Source: Streptomyces lasiicapitis
GTDB taxonomy: Bacteria; Actinomycetota; Actinomycetes; Streptomycetales; Streptomycetaceae
Reading direction: 5' to 3'
Assembly: GCF_014646335.1 (NCBI RefSeq)
Contig: NZ_BMNG01000019.1
Location: 124,001-188,000, forward strand
DNA length: 64,000 nucleotides
Under the pieces are notes generated by a model. It did no database searches and had not been told where the DNA came from. It was given only the letters and a program-made list of their open reading frames with translations. Position numbers and translations under genes: made by a program. Each line of letters opens with the position of its first letter. The stretch's first letter is position 1. Below, one piece after another: positions 52,607 through 60,891 of the stretch.

Positions 52607-52635
52607 ACCCCGTGTTCAAGTTCTGAACACGGGGT
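52607..52635. terminator. 12-bp hairpin terminator between smc and glcP
   Basis: ACCCCGTGTTCA (52607-52618) and its exact complement (52624-52635) form a perfect stem with a five-base loop, 40 bases after the smc stop. Confidence 0.92.
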
Positions 52636-52675
52636 GGGTCGTGAGAGTGATCCGGCGAGGGGAACCGGGCGGTGG

Positions 52676-55600
52676 CTAGCGGAGCCGCTGGCTGATCACC
52701 TTCGAGACGCCGTCGCCCTGCATGGACACGCCGTACAGCGCGTCCGCAACCTCCATCGTCCGCTTCTGGTGCGTGATGACGATGAGCTGCGAGGCCTCCT
52801 GCAGCTCCTGCATGATCCGGATGAGCCGCTGCAGGTTGGTGTCGTCGAGGGCCGCCTCGACCTCGTCCATCACGTAGAACGGGCTGGGCCGCGCCTTGAA
52901 GATCGACACGAGCAGCGCCACGGCCGTCAGCGACCGCTCGCCGCCGGACAGCAGCGAGAGCCGCTTGACCTTCTTGCCGGGCGGCCGGGCCTCGACGTCC
53001 ACACCCGTGGTGAGCATGTTGTCGGGATCGGTCAGGATCAGCCGTCCCTCGCCGCCCGGGAAGAGTCTGCTGAAGACCCCTTCGAACTGCCGCGCCGTGT
53101 CCCGGTACGCCTCGGTGAAGACCTGCTCGACGCGCTCGTCGACCTCCTTCACCACCTGGAGGAGGTCGGCCCGCGTCTTCTTCAGGTCCTCCAGCTGCTC
53201 GCTGAGGAACTTGTGACGTTCCTCCAGGGCGGCGAACTCCTCAAGGGCGAGCGGATTGACTTTCCCGAGCTGCTGGTACGCCCGTTCGGCTGACTTGAGG
53301 CGCTTCTCCTGCTCGGCGCGGACGTAGGGCACGGGCTTGTTGCGCGGGTGCTCCGGGTCCTCGGGCAGCTCCTCGCCCTCGGCCGCGGGCGAGGGCGGCA
53401 CGAGCTGGTCGGGCCCGTACTCGGAGACGAGCCCCGCGGGTTCCACACCGAGCTCCTCAAGCGCCTTGGTCTCCAGCTGCTCGATCCGCAGCCGCTTCTC
53501 CGCGCCGAGCACCTCGCCCCGGTGCACCGAATCCGTCAGCTTGTCCAGCTCGGCCTTGAGGTCGCGCCCCTGGTTCCGCTCGGCGACAAGATCCCGCTCC
53601 CGCACCTCCTTGGCGCGCTCGGCCGCCGTCCGCTCGTGGTCCGCGCGTACGAGGGAGACCTCGACGTGGGTGAGCAGCTGCCGCGCCCCGGAGGCCACGG
53701 CCTCGGCGACGGCGGCTTCATGGCGCAGCCGGGCCCTGCGCTGTTCGGCACGCGCGCGTGCCTCGCGTTCGGCGCGGGCGGCGCGGTCGAGGGAGTCGGC
53801 GCGCCCGGCGAGCCCCTTCACCCGCTCCTCGTGCGTACGCACCTGGAGCCGGGCCTCCATCTCGGTCTGGCGGGCGTTGGCTCCGTCGGCGGCGAGCCGG
53901 TCGCGCACGCCGGTGTCGGGCTCCTCCTCGGCCGGCGCCTCCTCGGCGACGGTGAGCCGCTCGGCCAGCTCCTCGACCTCCAACTGGGCGTTCTCCAGGG
54001 CGTCCTGGGCCTTGGCGGCAGCGGCGGCCGACCGCTCGGCCTCACCGGCGGCGCCACGGGCCTGCCCCGCGAGCGAGCCGAGCCGCTGCGCGACGGACGA
54101 CTTCTCCCGGTCGGCGGCGCGCCGCCGCTCCCCCAGCTCCTCGACGAGCGCGGCGCACTCCTTGCGGCGCTCCCCGGCCCGCTCCTGCGCGGTCGCCAAC
54201 TCCTCGCAGCGCACACCGAGTTCGGCCAGCTCGGCCGCCGCCTCGTCGACGGATGCCTGCGCTTCCAGGAGGCTCGGCGCACCGGCGGACCCGCCCTGCG
54301 CGAAGTGCGCCCCGAGCACATCGCCCTCGGCGGTCACGGCCGTCAGCTCCGGGTGCGCGTACACCAGGTCCTCGGCGTCCTCCAGCGTCCCGACCACGAC
54401 GACGTCGCGCAGCAGCCGCCGCACGGCGGGCATCAACTCGGCGGGGCCACGCACCAGTTCGGCGGCACGCGGAGGGCCGTCGCCACGCGAGTCCGGTGGT
54501 ACGTCGCCGAAGGCCCTGTCCGCCGAACCGGCACCGGACGGCCCGCGCACCGCACCCGCACCAGAAGCACCCTCGCCGTCCACGCGGCCACCGGAACCAT
54601 CGTTCCCCGCACGCGCGACAGCACCCCCGGCCGCGGCACCCCCGACCCCGTCGGGCGCCCCCGCCAGCAACAGCGCGGCCCGCCCCGCGTCCTGCTTGCG
54701 CAGCAGGCGGATCGCTTCTGCTGCCGATGCGGGCGTCGTCACGGCGATGGCGTCGGCCGCAGCGCCGAACGCGGCGGCCACCGGCACCTCGAAGCCCGGT
54801 GCCACGGAGAGGAGTTCGGCGGCGGGGCCGAGCAGTCCGGTGAGCCGGTCCTTGGCGGCGAGCAGCGCGCCCGAGCCGTCCTTGCGGCGCAGTCCGAGGG
54901 CGAGGGCGTCGTGCCGGGCGGCGACGGCGGCCCGCTTCCGCTCGGCCGCGGTGGCCGCCTCACGGGCGGCGGTCAGCTCGGCCTCGGCGTCCGTGAGGGC
55001 CCGGCGGGCCTCCTCGTGCCGCTCCCCCAGCTCCGCGTCGCCCGCGTCGAGGCCGTCGACCTCCGCCTTGAGCTGTTCGTACTCCTCCTGCGCGGTGACC
55101 GCGCGCTCCCGCGCCTCGTCGCGGGCGACGGCGAGCCGGTCGATCTCGGCCTGCGCGGAGGCGGCCCGTGAGCGGGCCGCGTTGACCTGTCCGCCGAGCC
55201 GCGCGAGGCCTTCGCGCCGGTCGGCGATGGCCCGTGCCACGTCCTTCAGGCGCCGCTCCTCTGCGGCCAGTTCGCGCTCCAGGTCGGCGCGGTGGGAGAC
55301 GGTGTCGTCGAGGGCGTGCTGCGCGGCTTCGAGGGCGGCTTCGAGCTCGGCCTCCTGCTCGCGGATGCGCGCGGCCTCCCGCTCCATGTCCTCGGGTTCC
55401 CGCCCGCGCCGCTCCTCGGCGGGCGCCGAGCTCGCGCTCTTCACCCGGGCGTCGGCGAGCGAGATCGTGCCGCGCACCCGCTCGGCGAGCTGCGACAGCT
55501 CGTACCAGGTCTGCTGGGCCCGCTGGAGGCGCGGGCTGAGCCGCCGGACCTCGTCCTCCAGGACGGCCTCGCGCTGGAGCGCGGTCTTCAGCTCGGCCTC

Positions 55601-56374
55601 TGCGGCGTCCTTGCGCGACTTGAGGGCGGCCTCGTCGGCGACCTCCGCGTTCAGGGCTTGACGCATCGTGACGAGATCGTCGGCGAGCAGCCTGAGGCGG
55701 GTGTCGCGCAGATCGGCCTGGATGACGGCGGCGCGGCGGGCGACGGCGGCCTGCCGCCCTAGGGGCTTGAGTTGGCGCCGCAGTTCGTCCGTCAGATCCT
55801 GTACGCGCGCGAGGTTGGCCTGCATCGCGTCGAGCTTCCGCAGCGCCTTCTCCTTGCGCTTGCGGTGCTTGAGGACGCCCGCGGCCTCCTCGATGAAGGC
55901 GCGGCGGCCCATGGGGTCGGCGTGCAGGACCGAGTCGAGCTGGCCCTGGCCGACGATGACGTGCATCTCACGGCCGATACCGGAGTCGGAGAGCAATTCC
56001 TGGATGTCGAGGAGGCGACACGTATCACCATTGATCTGGTATTCGCTGCCGCCGTTGCGGAACATGATCCGCGTGATGGTGACCTCGGCGTACTCGATCG
56101 GCAGGGCGCCGTCGGAATTGTCGATGGTGAGGGAGACCTCGGCGCGGCCGAGCGGTGGCCGGCCGGTCGTCCCGGCGAAGATGACGTCCTCCATCTTGCC
56201 GCCGCGAAGGGATTTGGCGCCCTGTTCGCCCATGACCCAGCTCAGCGCGTCCACGACGTTGGACTTGCCGGAGCCGTTCGGTCCGACGACGCAGGTGATG
56301 CCCGGCTCGAACTTCAGCGTCGTGGCCGACGCGAAGGATTTGAAACCACGCAGTGTCAGGGCCTTGAGGTGCAC
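52676..56374 (-). CDS. smc: chromosome segregation protein SMC with hinge insertion
   Basis: SMC ATPase of 1,232 residues from GTG at 56374. The N-terminal head has Walker A GPNGSGKSNVVD (31-42) and GQGQLDSVL; two long coiled coils flank a hinge; the C-terminal head has LSLLSGGERSLTA (signature) and YVMDEVEAALDDTN (Walker B). It compacts and aligns chromosomes with ScpAB during sporulation. At about residues 574-636, in the hinge, there is a Gly/Ala/Arg/Asp-rich low-complexity insertion that makes the protein somewhat longer than the roughly 1,186 residues I recall for S. coelicolor. A weak Shine-Dalgarno sequence precedes the start. Confidence 0.95.
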   Translation of the reverse strand: MHLKALTLRGFKSFASATTLKFEPGITCVVGPNGSGKSNVVDALSWVMGEQGAKSLRGGKMEDVIFAGTTGRPPLGRAEVSLTIDNSDGALPIEYAEVTITRIMFRNGGSEYQINGDTCRLLDIQELLSDSGIGREMHVIVGQGQLDSVLHADPMGRRAFIEEAAGVLKHRKRKEKALRKLDAMQANLARVQDLTDELRRQLKPLGRQAAVARRAAVIQADLRDTRLRLLADDLVTMRQALNAEVADEAALKSRKDAAEAELKTALQREAVLEDEVRRLSPRLQRAQQTWYELSQLAERVRGTISLADARVKSASSAPAEERRGREPEDMEREAARIREQEAELEAALEAAQHALDDTVSHRADLERELAAEERRLKDVARAIADRREGLARLGGQVNAARSRAASAQAEIDRLAVARDEARERAVTAQEEYEQLKAEVDGLDAGDAELGERHEEARRALTDAEAELTAAREAATAAERKRAAVAARHDALALGLRRKDGSGALLAAKDRLTGLLGPAAELLSVAPGFEVPVAAAFGAAADAIAVTTPASAAEAIRLLRKQDAGRAALLLAGAPDGVGGAAAGGAVARAGNDGSGGRVDGEGASGAGAVRGPSGAGSADRAFGDVPPDSRGDGPPRAAELVRGPAELMPAVRRLLRDVVVVGTLEDAEDLVYAHPELTAVTAEGDVLGAHFAQGGSAGAPSLLEAQASVDEAAAELAELGVRCEELATAQERAGERRKECAALVEELGERRRAADREKSSVAQRLGSLAGQARGAAGEAERSAAAAAKAQDALENAQLEVEELAERLTVAEEAPAEEEPDTGVRDRLAADGANARQTEMEARLQVRTHEERVKGLAGRADSLDRAARAEREARARAEQRRARLRHEAAVAEAVASGARQLLTHVEVSLVRADHERTAAERAKEVRERDLVAERNQGRDLKAELDKLTDSVHRGEVLGAEKRLRIEQLETKALEELGVEPAGLVSEYGPDQLVPPSPAAEGEELPEDPEHPRNKPVPYVRAEQEKRLKSAERAYQQLGKVNPLALEEFAALEERHKFLSEQLEDLKKTRADLLQVVKEVDERVEQVFTEAYRDTARQFEGVFSRLFPGGEGRLILTDPDNMLTTGVDVEARPPGKKVKRLSLLSGGERSLTAVALLVSIFKARPSPFYVMDEVEAALDDTNLQRLIRIMQELQEASQLIVITHQKRTMEVADALYGVSMQGDGVSKVISQRLR

Positions 56375-56402
56375 GCCGCGTGACTCTACCTTTCGCCGAG
56401 AG

Positions 56403-56443
56403 TTCACCGAGGAAGGTGCGAGCAGTTTCACGGAGGAAGGTGC
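56403..56443 (-). repeat. 24-bp direct repeat upstream of smc
   Basis: A 17-base element (minus strand GCACCTTCCTCSGTGAA) occurs at 56427-56443 and 56403-56419, one mismatch apart, 24-bp period, 30-70 bases before the smc start. It could bind a regulator. Confidence 0.7.
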
Positions 56444-56494
56444 AGGGCACATCAGACGTAAGGCCCGCACGGGCACGGGGAGCGGCAATGAAAG

Positions 56495-56516
56495 AAGGGA
56501 CGCCGAAGCGTCCCTT
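56495..56516 (-). terminator. UUCG-loop terminator upstream of smc
   Basis: Minus-strand stem AAGGGACGC / GCGTCCCTT with a TTCG tetraloop, followed by TTCTTTC. It ends the small coiled-coil transcript before smc. Confidence 0.85.
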
Positions 56517-56632
56517 GCGGATCTCTCAGATCTATTCGATCAAGCAGATCTCTCTGTTCGGCGGCTAGTCACGGACAGGCCTGCCCACGCGGGGCAGGGA
56601 GGTCCGCAGCCGGGCTCGGGGGTGGCGTTGGG

Positions 56633-56836
56633 TCAGGTGAGCGCAGGCTCCGCCTGGGGTACGTCGATGCTCTCGAGGAGCGCGTCGTGAGAAGCGGCGA
56701 CCGCCAGCGCGTCGTTCTCGGCCTGGATCCTGACGAGCTCGGATTCCAGGTCCTGGACGCGCTGCTGGAGCCGTCGCATCTCGGCGAGGAGTCGCGGGTC
56801 GCTGCCGCCGACGTAACCGAGAAGCGCCTTTGCCAT
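56633..56836 (-). CDS. small coiled-coil protein upstream of smc
   Basis: Protein of 67 residues from ATG at 56836 with a GGAGGA about ten bases before it. After MAKALLGYVGGSDPR comes a leucine-heptad coiled coil (LLAEMRRLQQRVQDLESEL ... AENDALA). No known domain. The position between acylphosphatase and smc is, I believe, conserved in Streptomyces. A role with SMC or the cell wall would be a guess. The 386-bp leader upstream is unusual. Confidence 0.8.
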   Translation of the reverse strand: MAKALLGYVGGSDPRLLAEMRRLQQRVQDLESELVRIQAENDALAVAASHDALLESIDVPQAEPALT

Positions 56837-57222
56837 GATGGATGGTCCTCCACACTGAGTGACCGACCGAATCGGTGTGGGTCGTGAGGGAATCGCACCC
56901 GCGGTGCTTGGCACTCTTCTGTTCTTGCTGGGTGTTACTTGGCCGTTCTCACATGCCAAACAGCTAAGGTGCGCGGGGCTTCCAGAGTCTCACCAAAAAG
57001 TTTGACGGTCAACACGATCACGCCCCGTATTGACGGGCAACCCGGGGGCACGCGGCGGTGAAACCTGCGGCGCTGCCTCGGCGGCGGGGCCCTGGGGGCG
57101 TCTGGATCAACGTTACCCGCGGAGCCTGCCACGGCAAGTGCTTCTTGGCAACCACCAGGCCTTTCCCGCCCCAGGCGGGTGCTGCGGCCCCACCCCCCGG
57201 GGGTCCGCGGAGCGGCGGTCGA
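56837..57222 (-). other. 386-bp leader/intergenic region, regulatory
   Basis: No gene. On the minus strand there is a TTGACC box at 57000-57005 (with TTGACGG/GTCAA symmetry), then roughly 160 bases to the small coiled-coil start. A CCACAC/GTGTGG stem lies just ahead of its Shine-Dalgarno sequence (56850-56880). This looks like a structured 5' leader. Not similar to a recognised riboswitch. Confidence 0.6.
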
Positions 57223-57504
57223 TCAGCGAATCGCGAACGACTCGTAGCCCCCGCGCGGCGTGTCCCAGATCTCAGTCACACCGTCGACCCGGCCGGGTGT
57301 GTCGCCCTCCCGCAGCCAGTCGAGGAGCTGTCCACAGCTCGCGCGTGAACCCTCGGCGACGACTTGGACGCGGCCGTCGTCGAGATTGAGAGCAAAACCA
57401 CTCACCTCTCCGATCTCCAGCGCCTTGGCCCGCGTGAACCAGCGGAAACCCACTCCCTGTACACGGCCGCGCACCCAGGCGGTGAGCCGGACTTCTTCGT
57501 TCAT
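57223..57504 (-). CDS. acyP: acylphosphatase
   Basis: Enzyme of 93 residues from ATG at 57504. The phosphate-binding loop GRVQGVGFRWF (catalytic Arg21) and GFALNLDDGRVQV (Asn40) are both present. It hydrolyses acyl phosphates such as carbamoyl or acetyl phosphate. It lies upstream of the long leader of the small coiled-coil gene and diverges from the CAP-domain gene. Confidence 0.95.
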   Translation of the reverse strand: MNEEVRLTAWVRGRVQGVGFRWFTRAKALEIGEVSGFALNLDDGRVQVVAEGSRASCGQLLDWLREGDTPGRVDGVTEIWDTPRGGYESFAIR

Positions 57505-57584
57505 AAGGTGCACGCTAACCGGCCAATTGCTCTGGGAGCACTTCGCCCCCTTGCGCCATCGCGTACAGTCGCGACTCGACGAGC

Positions 57585-57602
57585 CTCACCCGTATGGGTG
57601 AG
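57585..57602 (+). promoter_or_regulatory. 7-bp inverted repeat upstream of the CAP gene
   Basis: CTCACCC (57585-57591), GTAT, GGGTGAG (57596-57602) is a perfect hairpin or operator in the divergent gap, downstream of a possible TACAGT -10. Confidence 0.55.
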
Positions 57603-57665
57603 TCACGCTGACCGTCAGGACGACGCCGGGGCCGAACACCGGGCGTCTGGACGAAAGGCCAGAAG

Positions 57666-58802
57666 ATGGGACGCCACCGACGCTCAGCCGCCGGCCGCGC
57701 CGATCATTCCCCGGTTACGCCTGATACCCCCGTTTCCCCTGCTTCCCCCGCGTCGGACACGTATTCCGGTGCGTATGACGCGTATTCGGGTTCGTATTCC
57801 GACGCGTCTCCCGACGCGTTTCCCGGCGCCTCTCCGGATGCGTACGAGGGGTACGACGGGTACGCTCCCGCGGCTTATCCCGAGCCCCGCCGGCGCGTGA
57901 CGTCGCACCGGCGCAGGCGTCGGGCCTCCACGCCCGTGCGCACCGGACTGCTCGGGGTGTCCGCGGCGGTCGCGATGGGCGCCGTCGCGGTGGCCTCGGG
58001 CCTGGTGCCCGGCGGTGACAACTACACGCTGGGCGGTGGCGAGGGCCCGGGTGCCGTCCGCTCGGCCGGCTCCCCGTCCGGGCTCGACGCGCAGGGCGGC
58101 GACGACGGCGACGCCGATCGCGGCCAGTCGACGCCGAGCCGCGGCACCGGCCGCACCGACGCCCCGGCTCCGACGCCGTCAAAGTCCAGCGGCAAGCCCT
58201 CGTCGAAGCCGTCCCAGAAGCCCTCGTCCACGCCGTCGAAGCCGCAGTCCGACTCCGGTGACAAAGCCGGCAAGGACGAGCGCGACGGGAACGCGGGGAA
58301 CTCCCGGGGCGCCGACAGGGGTGACAAGGGCGCGGACGAGAAGAAGCCGACGCCCACCCCGAGTCGTACGGCGACCGAGAAGCCGAAGCCGACGCCCCCC
58401 GCCGAGCAGCAGCCCGCGTCCGGCGAGAACGCGGCCGAGGCCGAGGTGCTCACGCTGGTCAACCAGGAGCGGGCCTTGGCGGGCTGCCGTCCGGTCCGCG
58501 CCGACCCCGGCCTCGCGGCGCTGGCCGGCGACTTCAGCGACGACATGGCCAAGCGCGGCTTCTTCGCGCACACCGACCCGGACGGCGCGACCCCGTGGGA
58601 CCGCGCCGAGAAGGTCGGCATCGCGGACCTGGGCGGTGAGAACATCGCCCGCGGCCAGGCCAACGCCCAGTCCGTCATGGACGCCTGGATGAACAGCCCC
58701 GGCCACCGCGCGAACATCCTCAACTGCGACTACCAGACACTGGGCGTCGGCGCGCACTTCGCGCCGGGCGGCCCGTGGTGGACGCAGGACTTCGGGTTCT
58801 GA
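57666..58802 (+). CDS. CAP/SCP-domain secreted or membrane-anchored protein
   Basis: Protein of 378 residues. A cytosolic Tyr/Ser/Asp-rich lead (about 30-75) and Arg stretch precede one membrane segment (about 92-112), then a Ser/Pro/Lys-rich linker (about 140-260) and a C-terminal CAP domain (from about 262) with LVNQERALAGCRPVRADPGL, GENIARGQ and AWMNSPGHRANILNCDY. CAP domains in bacteria are linked to sporulation (YkwD-like) but the activity is unknown. Predicted topology: N-in, CAP domain outside. Confidence 0.88.
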   Translation: MGRHRRSAAGRADHSPVTPDTPVSPASPASDTYSGAYDAYSGSYSDASPDAFPGASPDAYEGYDGYAPAAYPEPRRRVTSHRRRRRASTPVRTGLLGVSAAVAMGAVAVASGLVPGGDNYTLGGGEGPGAVRSAGSPSGLDAQGGDDGDADRGQSTPSRGTGRTDAPAPTPSKSSGKPSSKPSQKPSSTPSKPQSDSGDKAGKDERDGNAGNSRGADRGDKGADEKKPTPTPSRTATEKPKPTPPAEQQPASGENAAEAEVLTLVNQERALAGCRPVRADPGLAALAGDFSDDMAKRGFFAHTDPDGATPWDRAEKVGIADLGGENIARGQANAQSVMDAWMNSPGHRANILNCDYQTLGVGAHFAPGGPWWTQDFGF

Positions 58803-58858
58803 GCCCTCTCCGGCAGGAGAGCCCTCTCCGTGCAGGTGAGCCTTCTCCGTGCAGGAGA

Positions 58859-59449
58859 TCAGGCGGCGACGGCGGCCCGGCCCGCGGTCACGATCCGCGC
58901 CGTCTCGGTGACGCGGCGGCCGAGGTGTTCGGCCGTGGCGATGTCCGCCTTGTGCACGGCTTCCGCACCCTCGTCGGAGTTGGTCTGGGCGGCGGCGCCG
59001 GAGAAGAAGCCGAGGCGGTTGAGGTCGTTCTCGGAGCCCTCGGTGGAGTTCCAGCCGGGGAGCAGTCCCAGGTTGACCCAGTGCATGCCCTGCTGGGCGG
59101 CGAGCGTCTGGAAGTACTGCAGGGTGTGCAGCTTGTCGCCGCTCTTGGACGCGGAGTTGGTGAAGCCCGCGGCGATCTTGTCCTGCCAGGCGCGGGTGAA
59201 CCAGCGCTTCGAGGAGGCCTCCGCGAAGACGTGGAAGGCGCCCGAGGCGGTGCCCATGTAGGTGGGCGAGCCGAAGACGATGGCGTCCGCCGCGTCCAGC
59301 AGCTCCCACTGCTCCTCGGTGATCTCGTCGACCTTGATCAGGTGAGCGGTGGCACCGGCCTCCTCGGCGCCGGCACGGACGGCCTCGGCGACGACGGCGG
59401 TGTGGCCGAATCCGGAGTGGTAGGCGATCGCGACGACAGGGCTGGTCAT
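58859..59449 (-). CDS. flavodoxin-family NAD(P)H-dependent oxidoreductase
   Basis: Protein of 196 residues (ATG 59449, GGAG upstream). FMN-binding flavodoxin/WrbA-like fold: VVAIAYHSGFGHTAVVAEAV, AIVFGSPTYMGTASGAFHVF and AAGFTNSASKSGDKLHTLQYF. Likely reduces quinones or other electrophiles. It diverges from the HxlR regulator across a 111-bp gap with an obvious operator; such pairs respond to quinone or disulfide stress. Confidence 0.9.
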   Translation of the reverse strand: MTSPVVAIAYHSGFGHTAVVAEAVRAGAEEAGATAHLIKVDEITEEQWELLDAADAIVFGSPTYMGTASGAFHVFAEASSKRWFTRAWQDKIAAGFTNSASKSGDKLHTLQYFQTLAAQQGMHWVNLGLLPGWNSTEGSENDLNRLGFFSGAAAQTNSDEGAEAVHKADIATAEHLGRRVTETARIVTAGRAAVAA

Positions 59450-59500
59450 GGGGGTACTCCTCGACAGGAAGGCGTGTTCGGGGTGACACACGAAAGGAAA

Positions 59501-59538
59501 GCACTAACTTCTAGTTAGCGCAATCCTTGGGTTAGCGC
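59501..59538. promoter_or_regulatory. inverted and direct repeats between flavodoxin and HxlR genes
   Basis: CTAACT (59504-59509) and AGTTAG (59513-59518) are perfect inverted halves around TCT, extended by GC/GC. GTTAGCGC also occurs twice as a direct repeat (59514-59521 and 59531-59538). HxlR proteins commonly bind short inverted repeats of this TAACT type. Confidence 0.8.
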
Positions 59539-59560
59539 TGCGGGAGAGTACGCTGTCCGT

Positions 59561-59965
59561 ATGGACACCACCGCGCGCGCCGAGGACACGACGGACAGGG
59601 ACCTGGCGTACAACGTGTTCGCCCGCAGTTGCCCGTCGCGGTCCACGCTGGAGCACGTCACCGGACGCTGGGGGGCGCTCACGCTCGGGGCGCTGCACGA
59701 CAGCACGTTCCGGTTCAACGAACTGCGCCGCCGGGTCGACGGCGTGAGCGAGAAGATGCTGTCGCAGACACTGCACGCGCTGGAGCGCGACGGCCTGGTG
59801 CACCGTGACGCGCGGCCGACCAATCCGCCGCGCGTGGACTACCGGCTGACCCCGCTGGGCGAGCAGATCGCCGGGCACCTGCTGGCCCTCATCCACTTCG
59901 TGGAGGGCAGTCAGGACGAGGTGATCGAGGCGCAGCGGCGCTACGATGACCTCGGCGGGCGCTGA
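59561..59965 (+). CDS. HxlR-family redox-type transcriptional regulator
   Basis: Protein of 134 residues. The HxlR winged helix is complete: VTGRWGALTLGALHDSTFRFNELRRRVDGVSEKMLSQTL. A conserved N-terminal Cys24 in FARSCPSR matches the sensing Cys of YodB/QorR-type regulators. It probably represses the divergent flavodoxin gene and itself, releasing upon thiol or quinone stress. Its last 25 bases overlap mutM, which is convergent. Confidence 0.92.
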   Translation: MDTTARAEDTTDRDLAYNVFARSCPSRSTLEHVTGRWGALTLGALHDSTFRFNELRRRVDGVSEKMLSQTLHALERDGLVHRDARPTNPPRVDYRLTPLGEQIAGHLLALIHFVEGSQDEVIEAQRRYDDLGGR

Positions 59966-60813
59966 CAGCGCGGGCAGAAGTAGCTGGAGCGGTTCATCCA
60001 GGGGCGCCGCCGGATCGGTGTGCCGCAGCGCCGGCAGGGCTCGTCCTCGCGCCCGTAGGCGTCCAGGGACCGGTCGAAGTAGCCCGACTCCCCGTTCACG
60101 TTGACGTAGAGGCTGTCGAAGCTGGTGCCGCCGACGGAGAGGGCCGCGTTCATCACGTCCCGTACGTGGCCGAGGAGTTCGGTGCTGCGGGGGCGCGTGA
60201 AGGTGGCCGTGGGGCGCTCGTAGTGCAGCCGCGCGCGCCACAGTGCCTCGTCGGCGTAGATGTTGCCGACGCCGCTGATCAGGGACTGGTTGAGCAGCGC
60301 GCGCTTGATGGTGGTGCGGCTGCGGCGCAGGGCCTGGTGGAAGGCCTCGTCGTCGAAGAGCGGGTCGAGCGGGTCGCGGGCGATGTGCGCGATCACGTCG
60401 GGCAGTCCGTCCGGGGTGTTCTCGTGCAGTGAGAGCCCGCCGAAGGTGCGCTGGTCGACGAAGCGCAGCTCGGTGCCGGGCGCGGCGTCGTCCGGCGCGT
60501 CCTCGAAGCGCACCCGGATCCTCAAGTGCTTCTCGTCCGGGGCCTGTTGAGTCTTGACCAGGAGCTGGCCGCTCATGCCCAGGTGGGCCAGGACGGAGGT
60601 GCCGGTGTCCGCCACGGGGATCCACAGGTACTTGCCGCGGCGCATGGGCGCGCCGAAGGCGTGGCCCTTGAGGCGGTGCGCGAAGTCCTCGGCGCCCGCG
60701 AGATGCCGCCGGATCGCGCGCGGGTGCATGACCTCCACGTCGGCCACCGTCCGGTGGGCCACCCAGCGGTCGAGTCCCCGCCGCACCACTTCGACCTCGG
60801 GCAGCTCGGGCAT
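59941..60813 (-). CDS. mutM: formamidopyrimidine-DNA glycosylase
   Basis: Fpg of 290 residues from ATG at 60813 with GGAGGAG upstream. The catalytic Pro2 and Glu3 (MPELPEVE), Lys in RRGKYLWI, and a C-terminal zinc finger (CRRCGTPI ... CPRCQR) are intact. It removes 8-oxoguanine. Downstream of rnc with a UUCG-loop hairpin between them. Confidence 0.96.
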   Translation of the reverse strand: MPELPEVEVVRRGLDRWVAHRTVADVEVMHPRAIRRHLAGAEDFAHRLKGHAFGAPMRRGKYLWIPVADTGTSVLAHLGMSGQLLVKTQQAPDEKHLRIRVRFEDAPDDAAPGTELRFVDQRTFGGLSLHENTPDGLPDVIAHIARDPLDPLFDDEAFHQALRRSRTTIKRALLNQSLISGVGNIYADEALWRARLHYERPTATFTRPRSTELLGHVRDVMNAALSVGGTSFDSLYVNVNGESGYFDRSLDAYGREDEPCRRCGTPIRRRPWMNRSSYFCPRCQRPPRSS

Positions 60814-60839
60814 GTCTCCTCCGGAGGGGGTACGCAGAG

Positions 60840-60875
60840 CGCCCGCCGCGGTCGGCGAACCGACCACGGCGGGCG
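60840..60875 (-). terminator. hairpin with UUCG tetraloop between rnc and mutM
   Basis: Minus-strand arms of 16 bases pair with a single mismatch; the tetraloop is TTCG. It is 16 bases after the rnc stop and just before mutM. Confidence 0.8.
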
Positions 60876-60891
60876 TACAGCAATCGTGCCG

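Noticed and set aside
53337..55661. A 774-residue Ser/Ala/Arg-rich frame opposite smc
   Set aside because: Antisense of coiled-coil Glu/Ala/Arg codons; no plausible start signal.
56890..56935. A tRNA T-arm-like GGGTGCGATTCCC on the minus strand in the 386-bp leader
   Set aside because: No acceptor stem, anticodon arm or GTTC T-loop around it.
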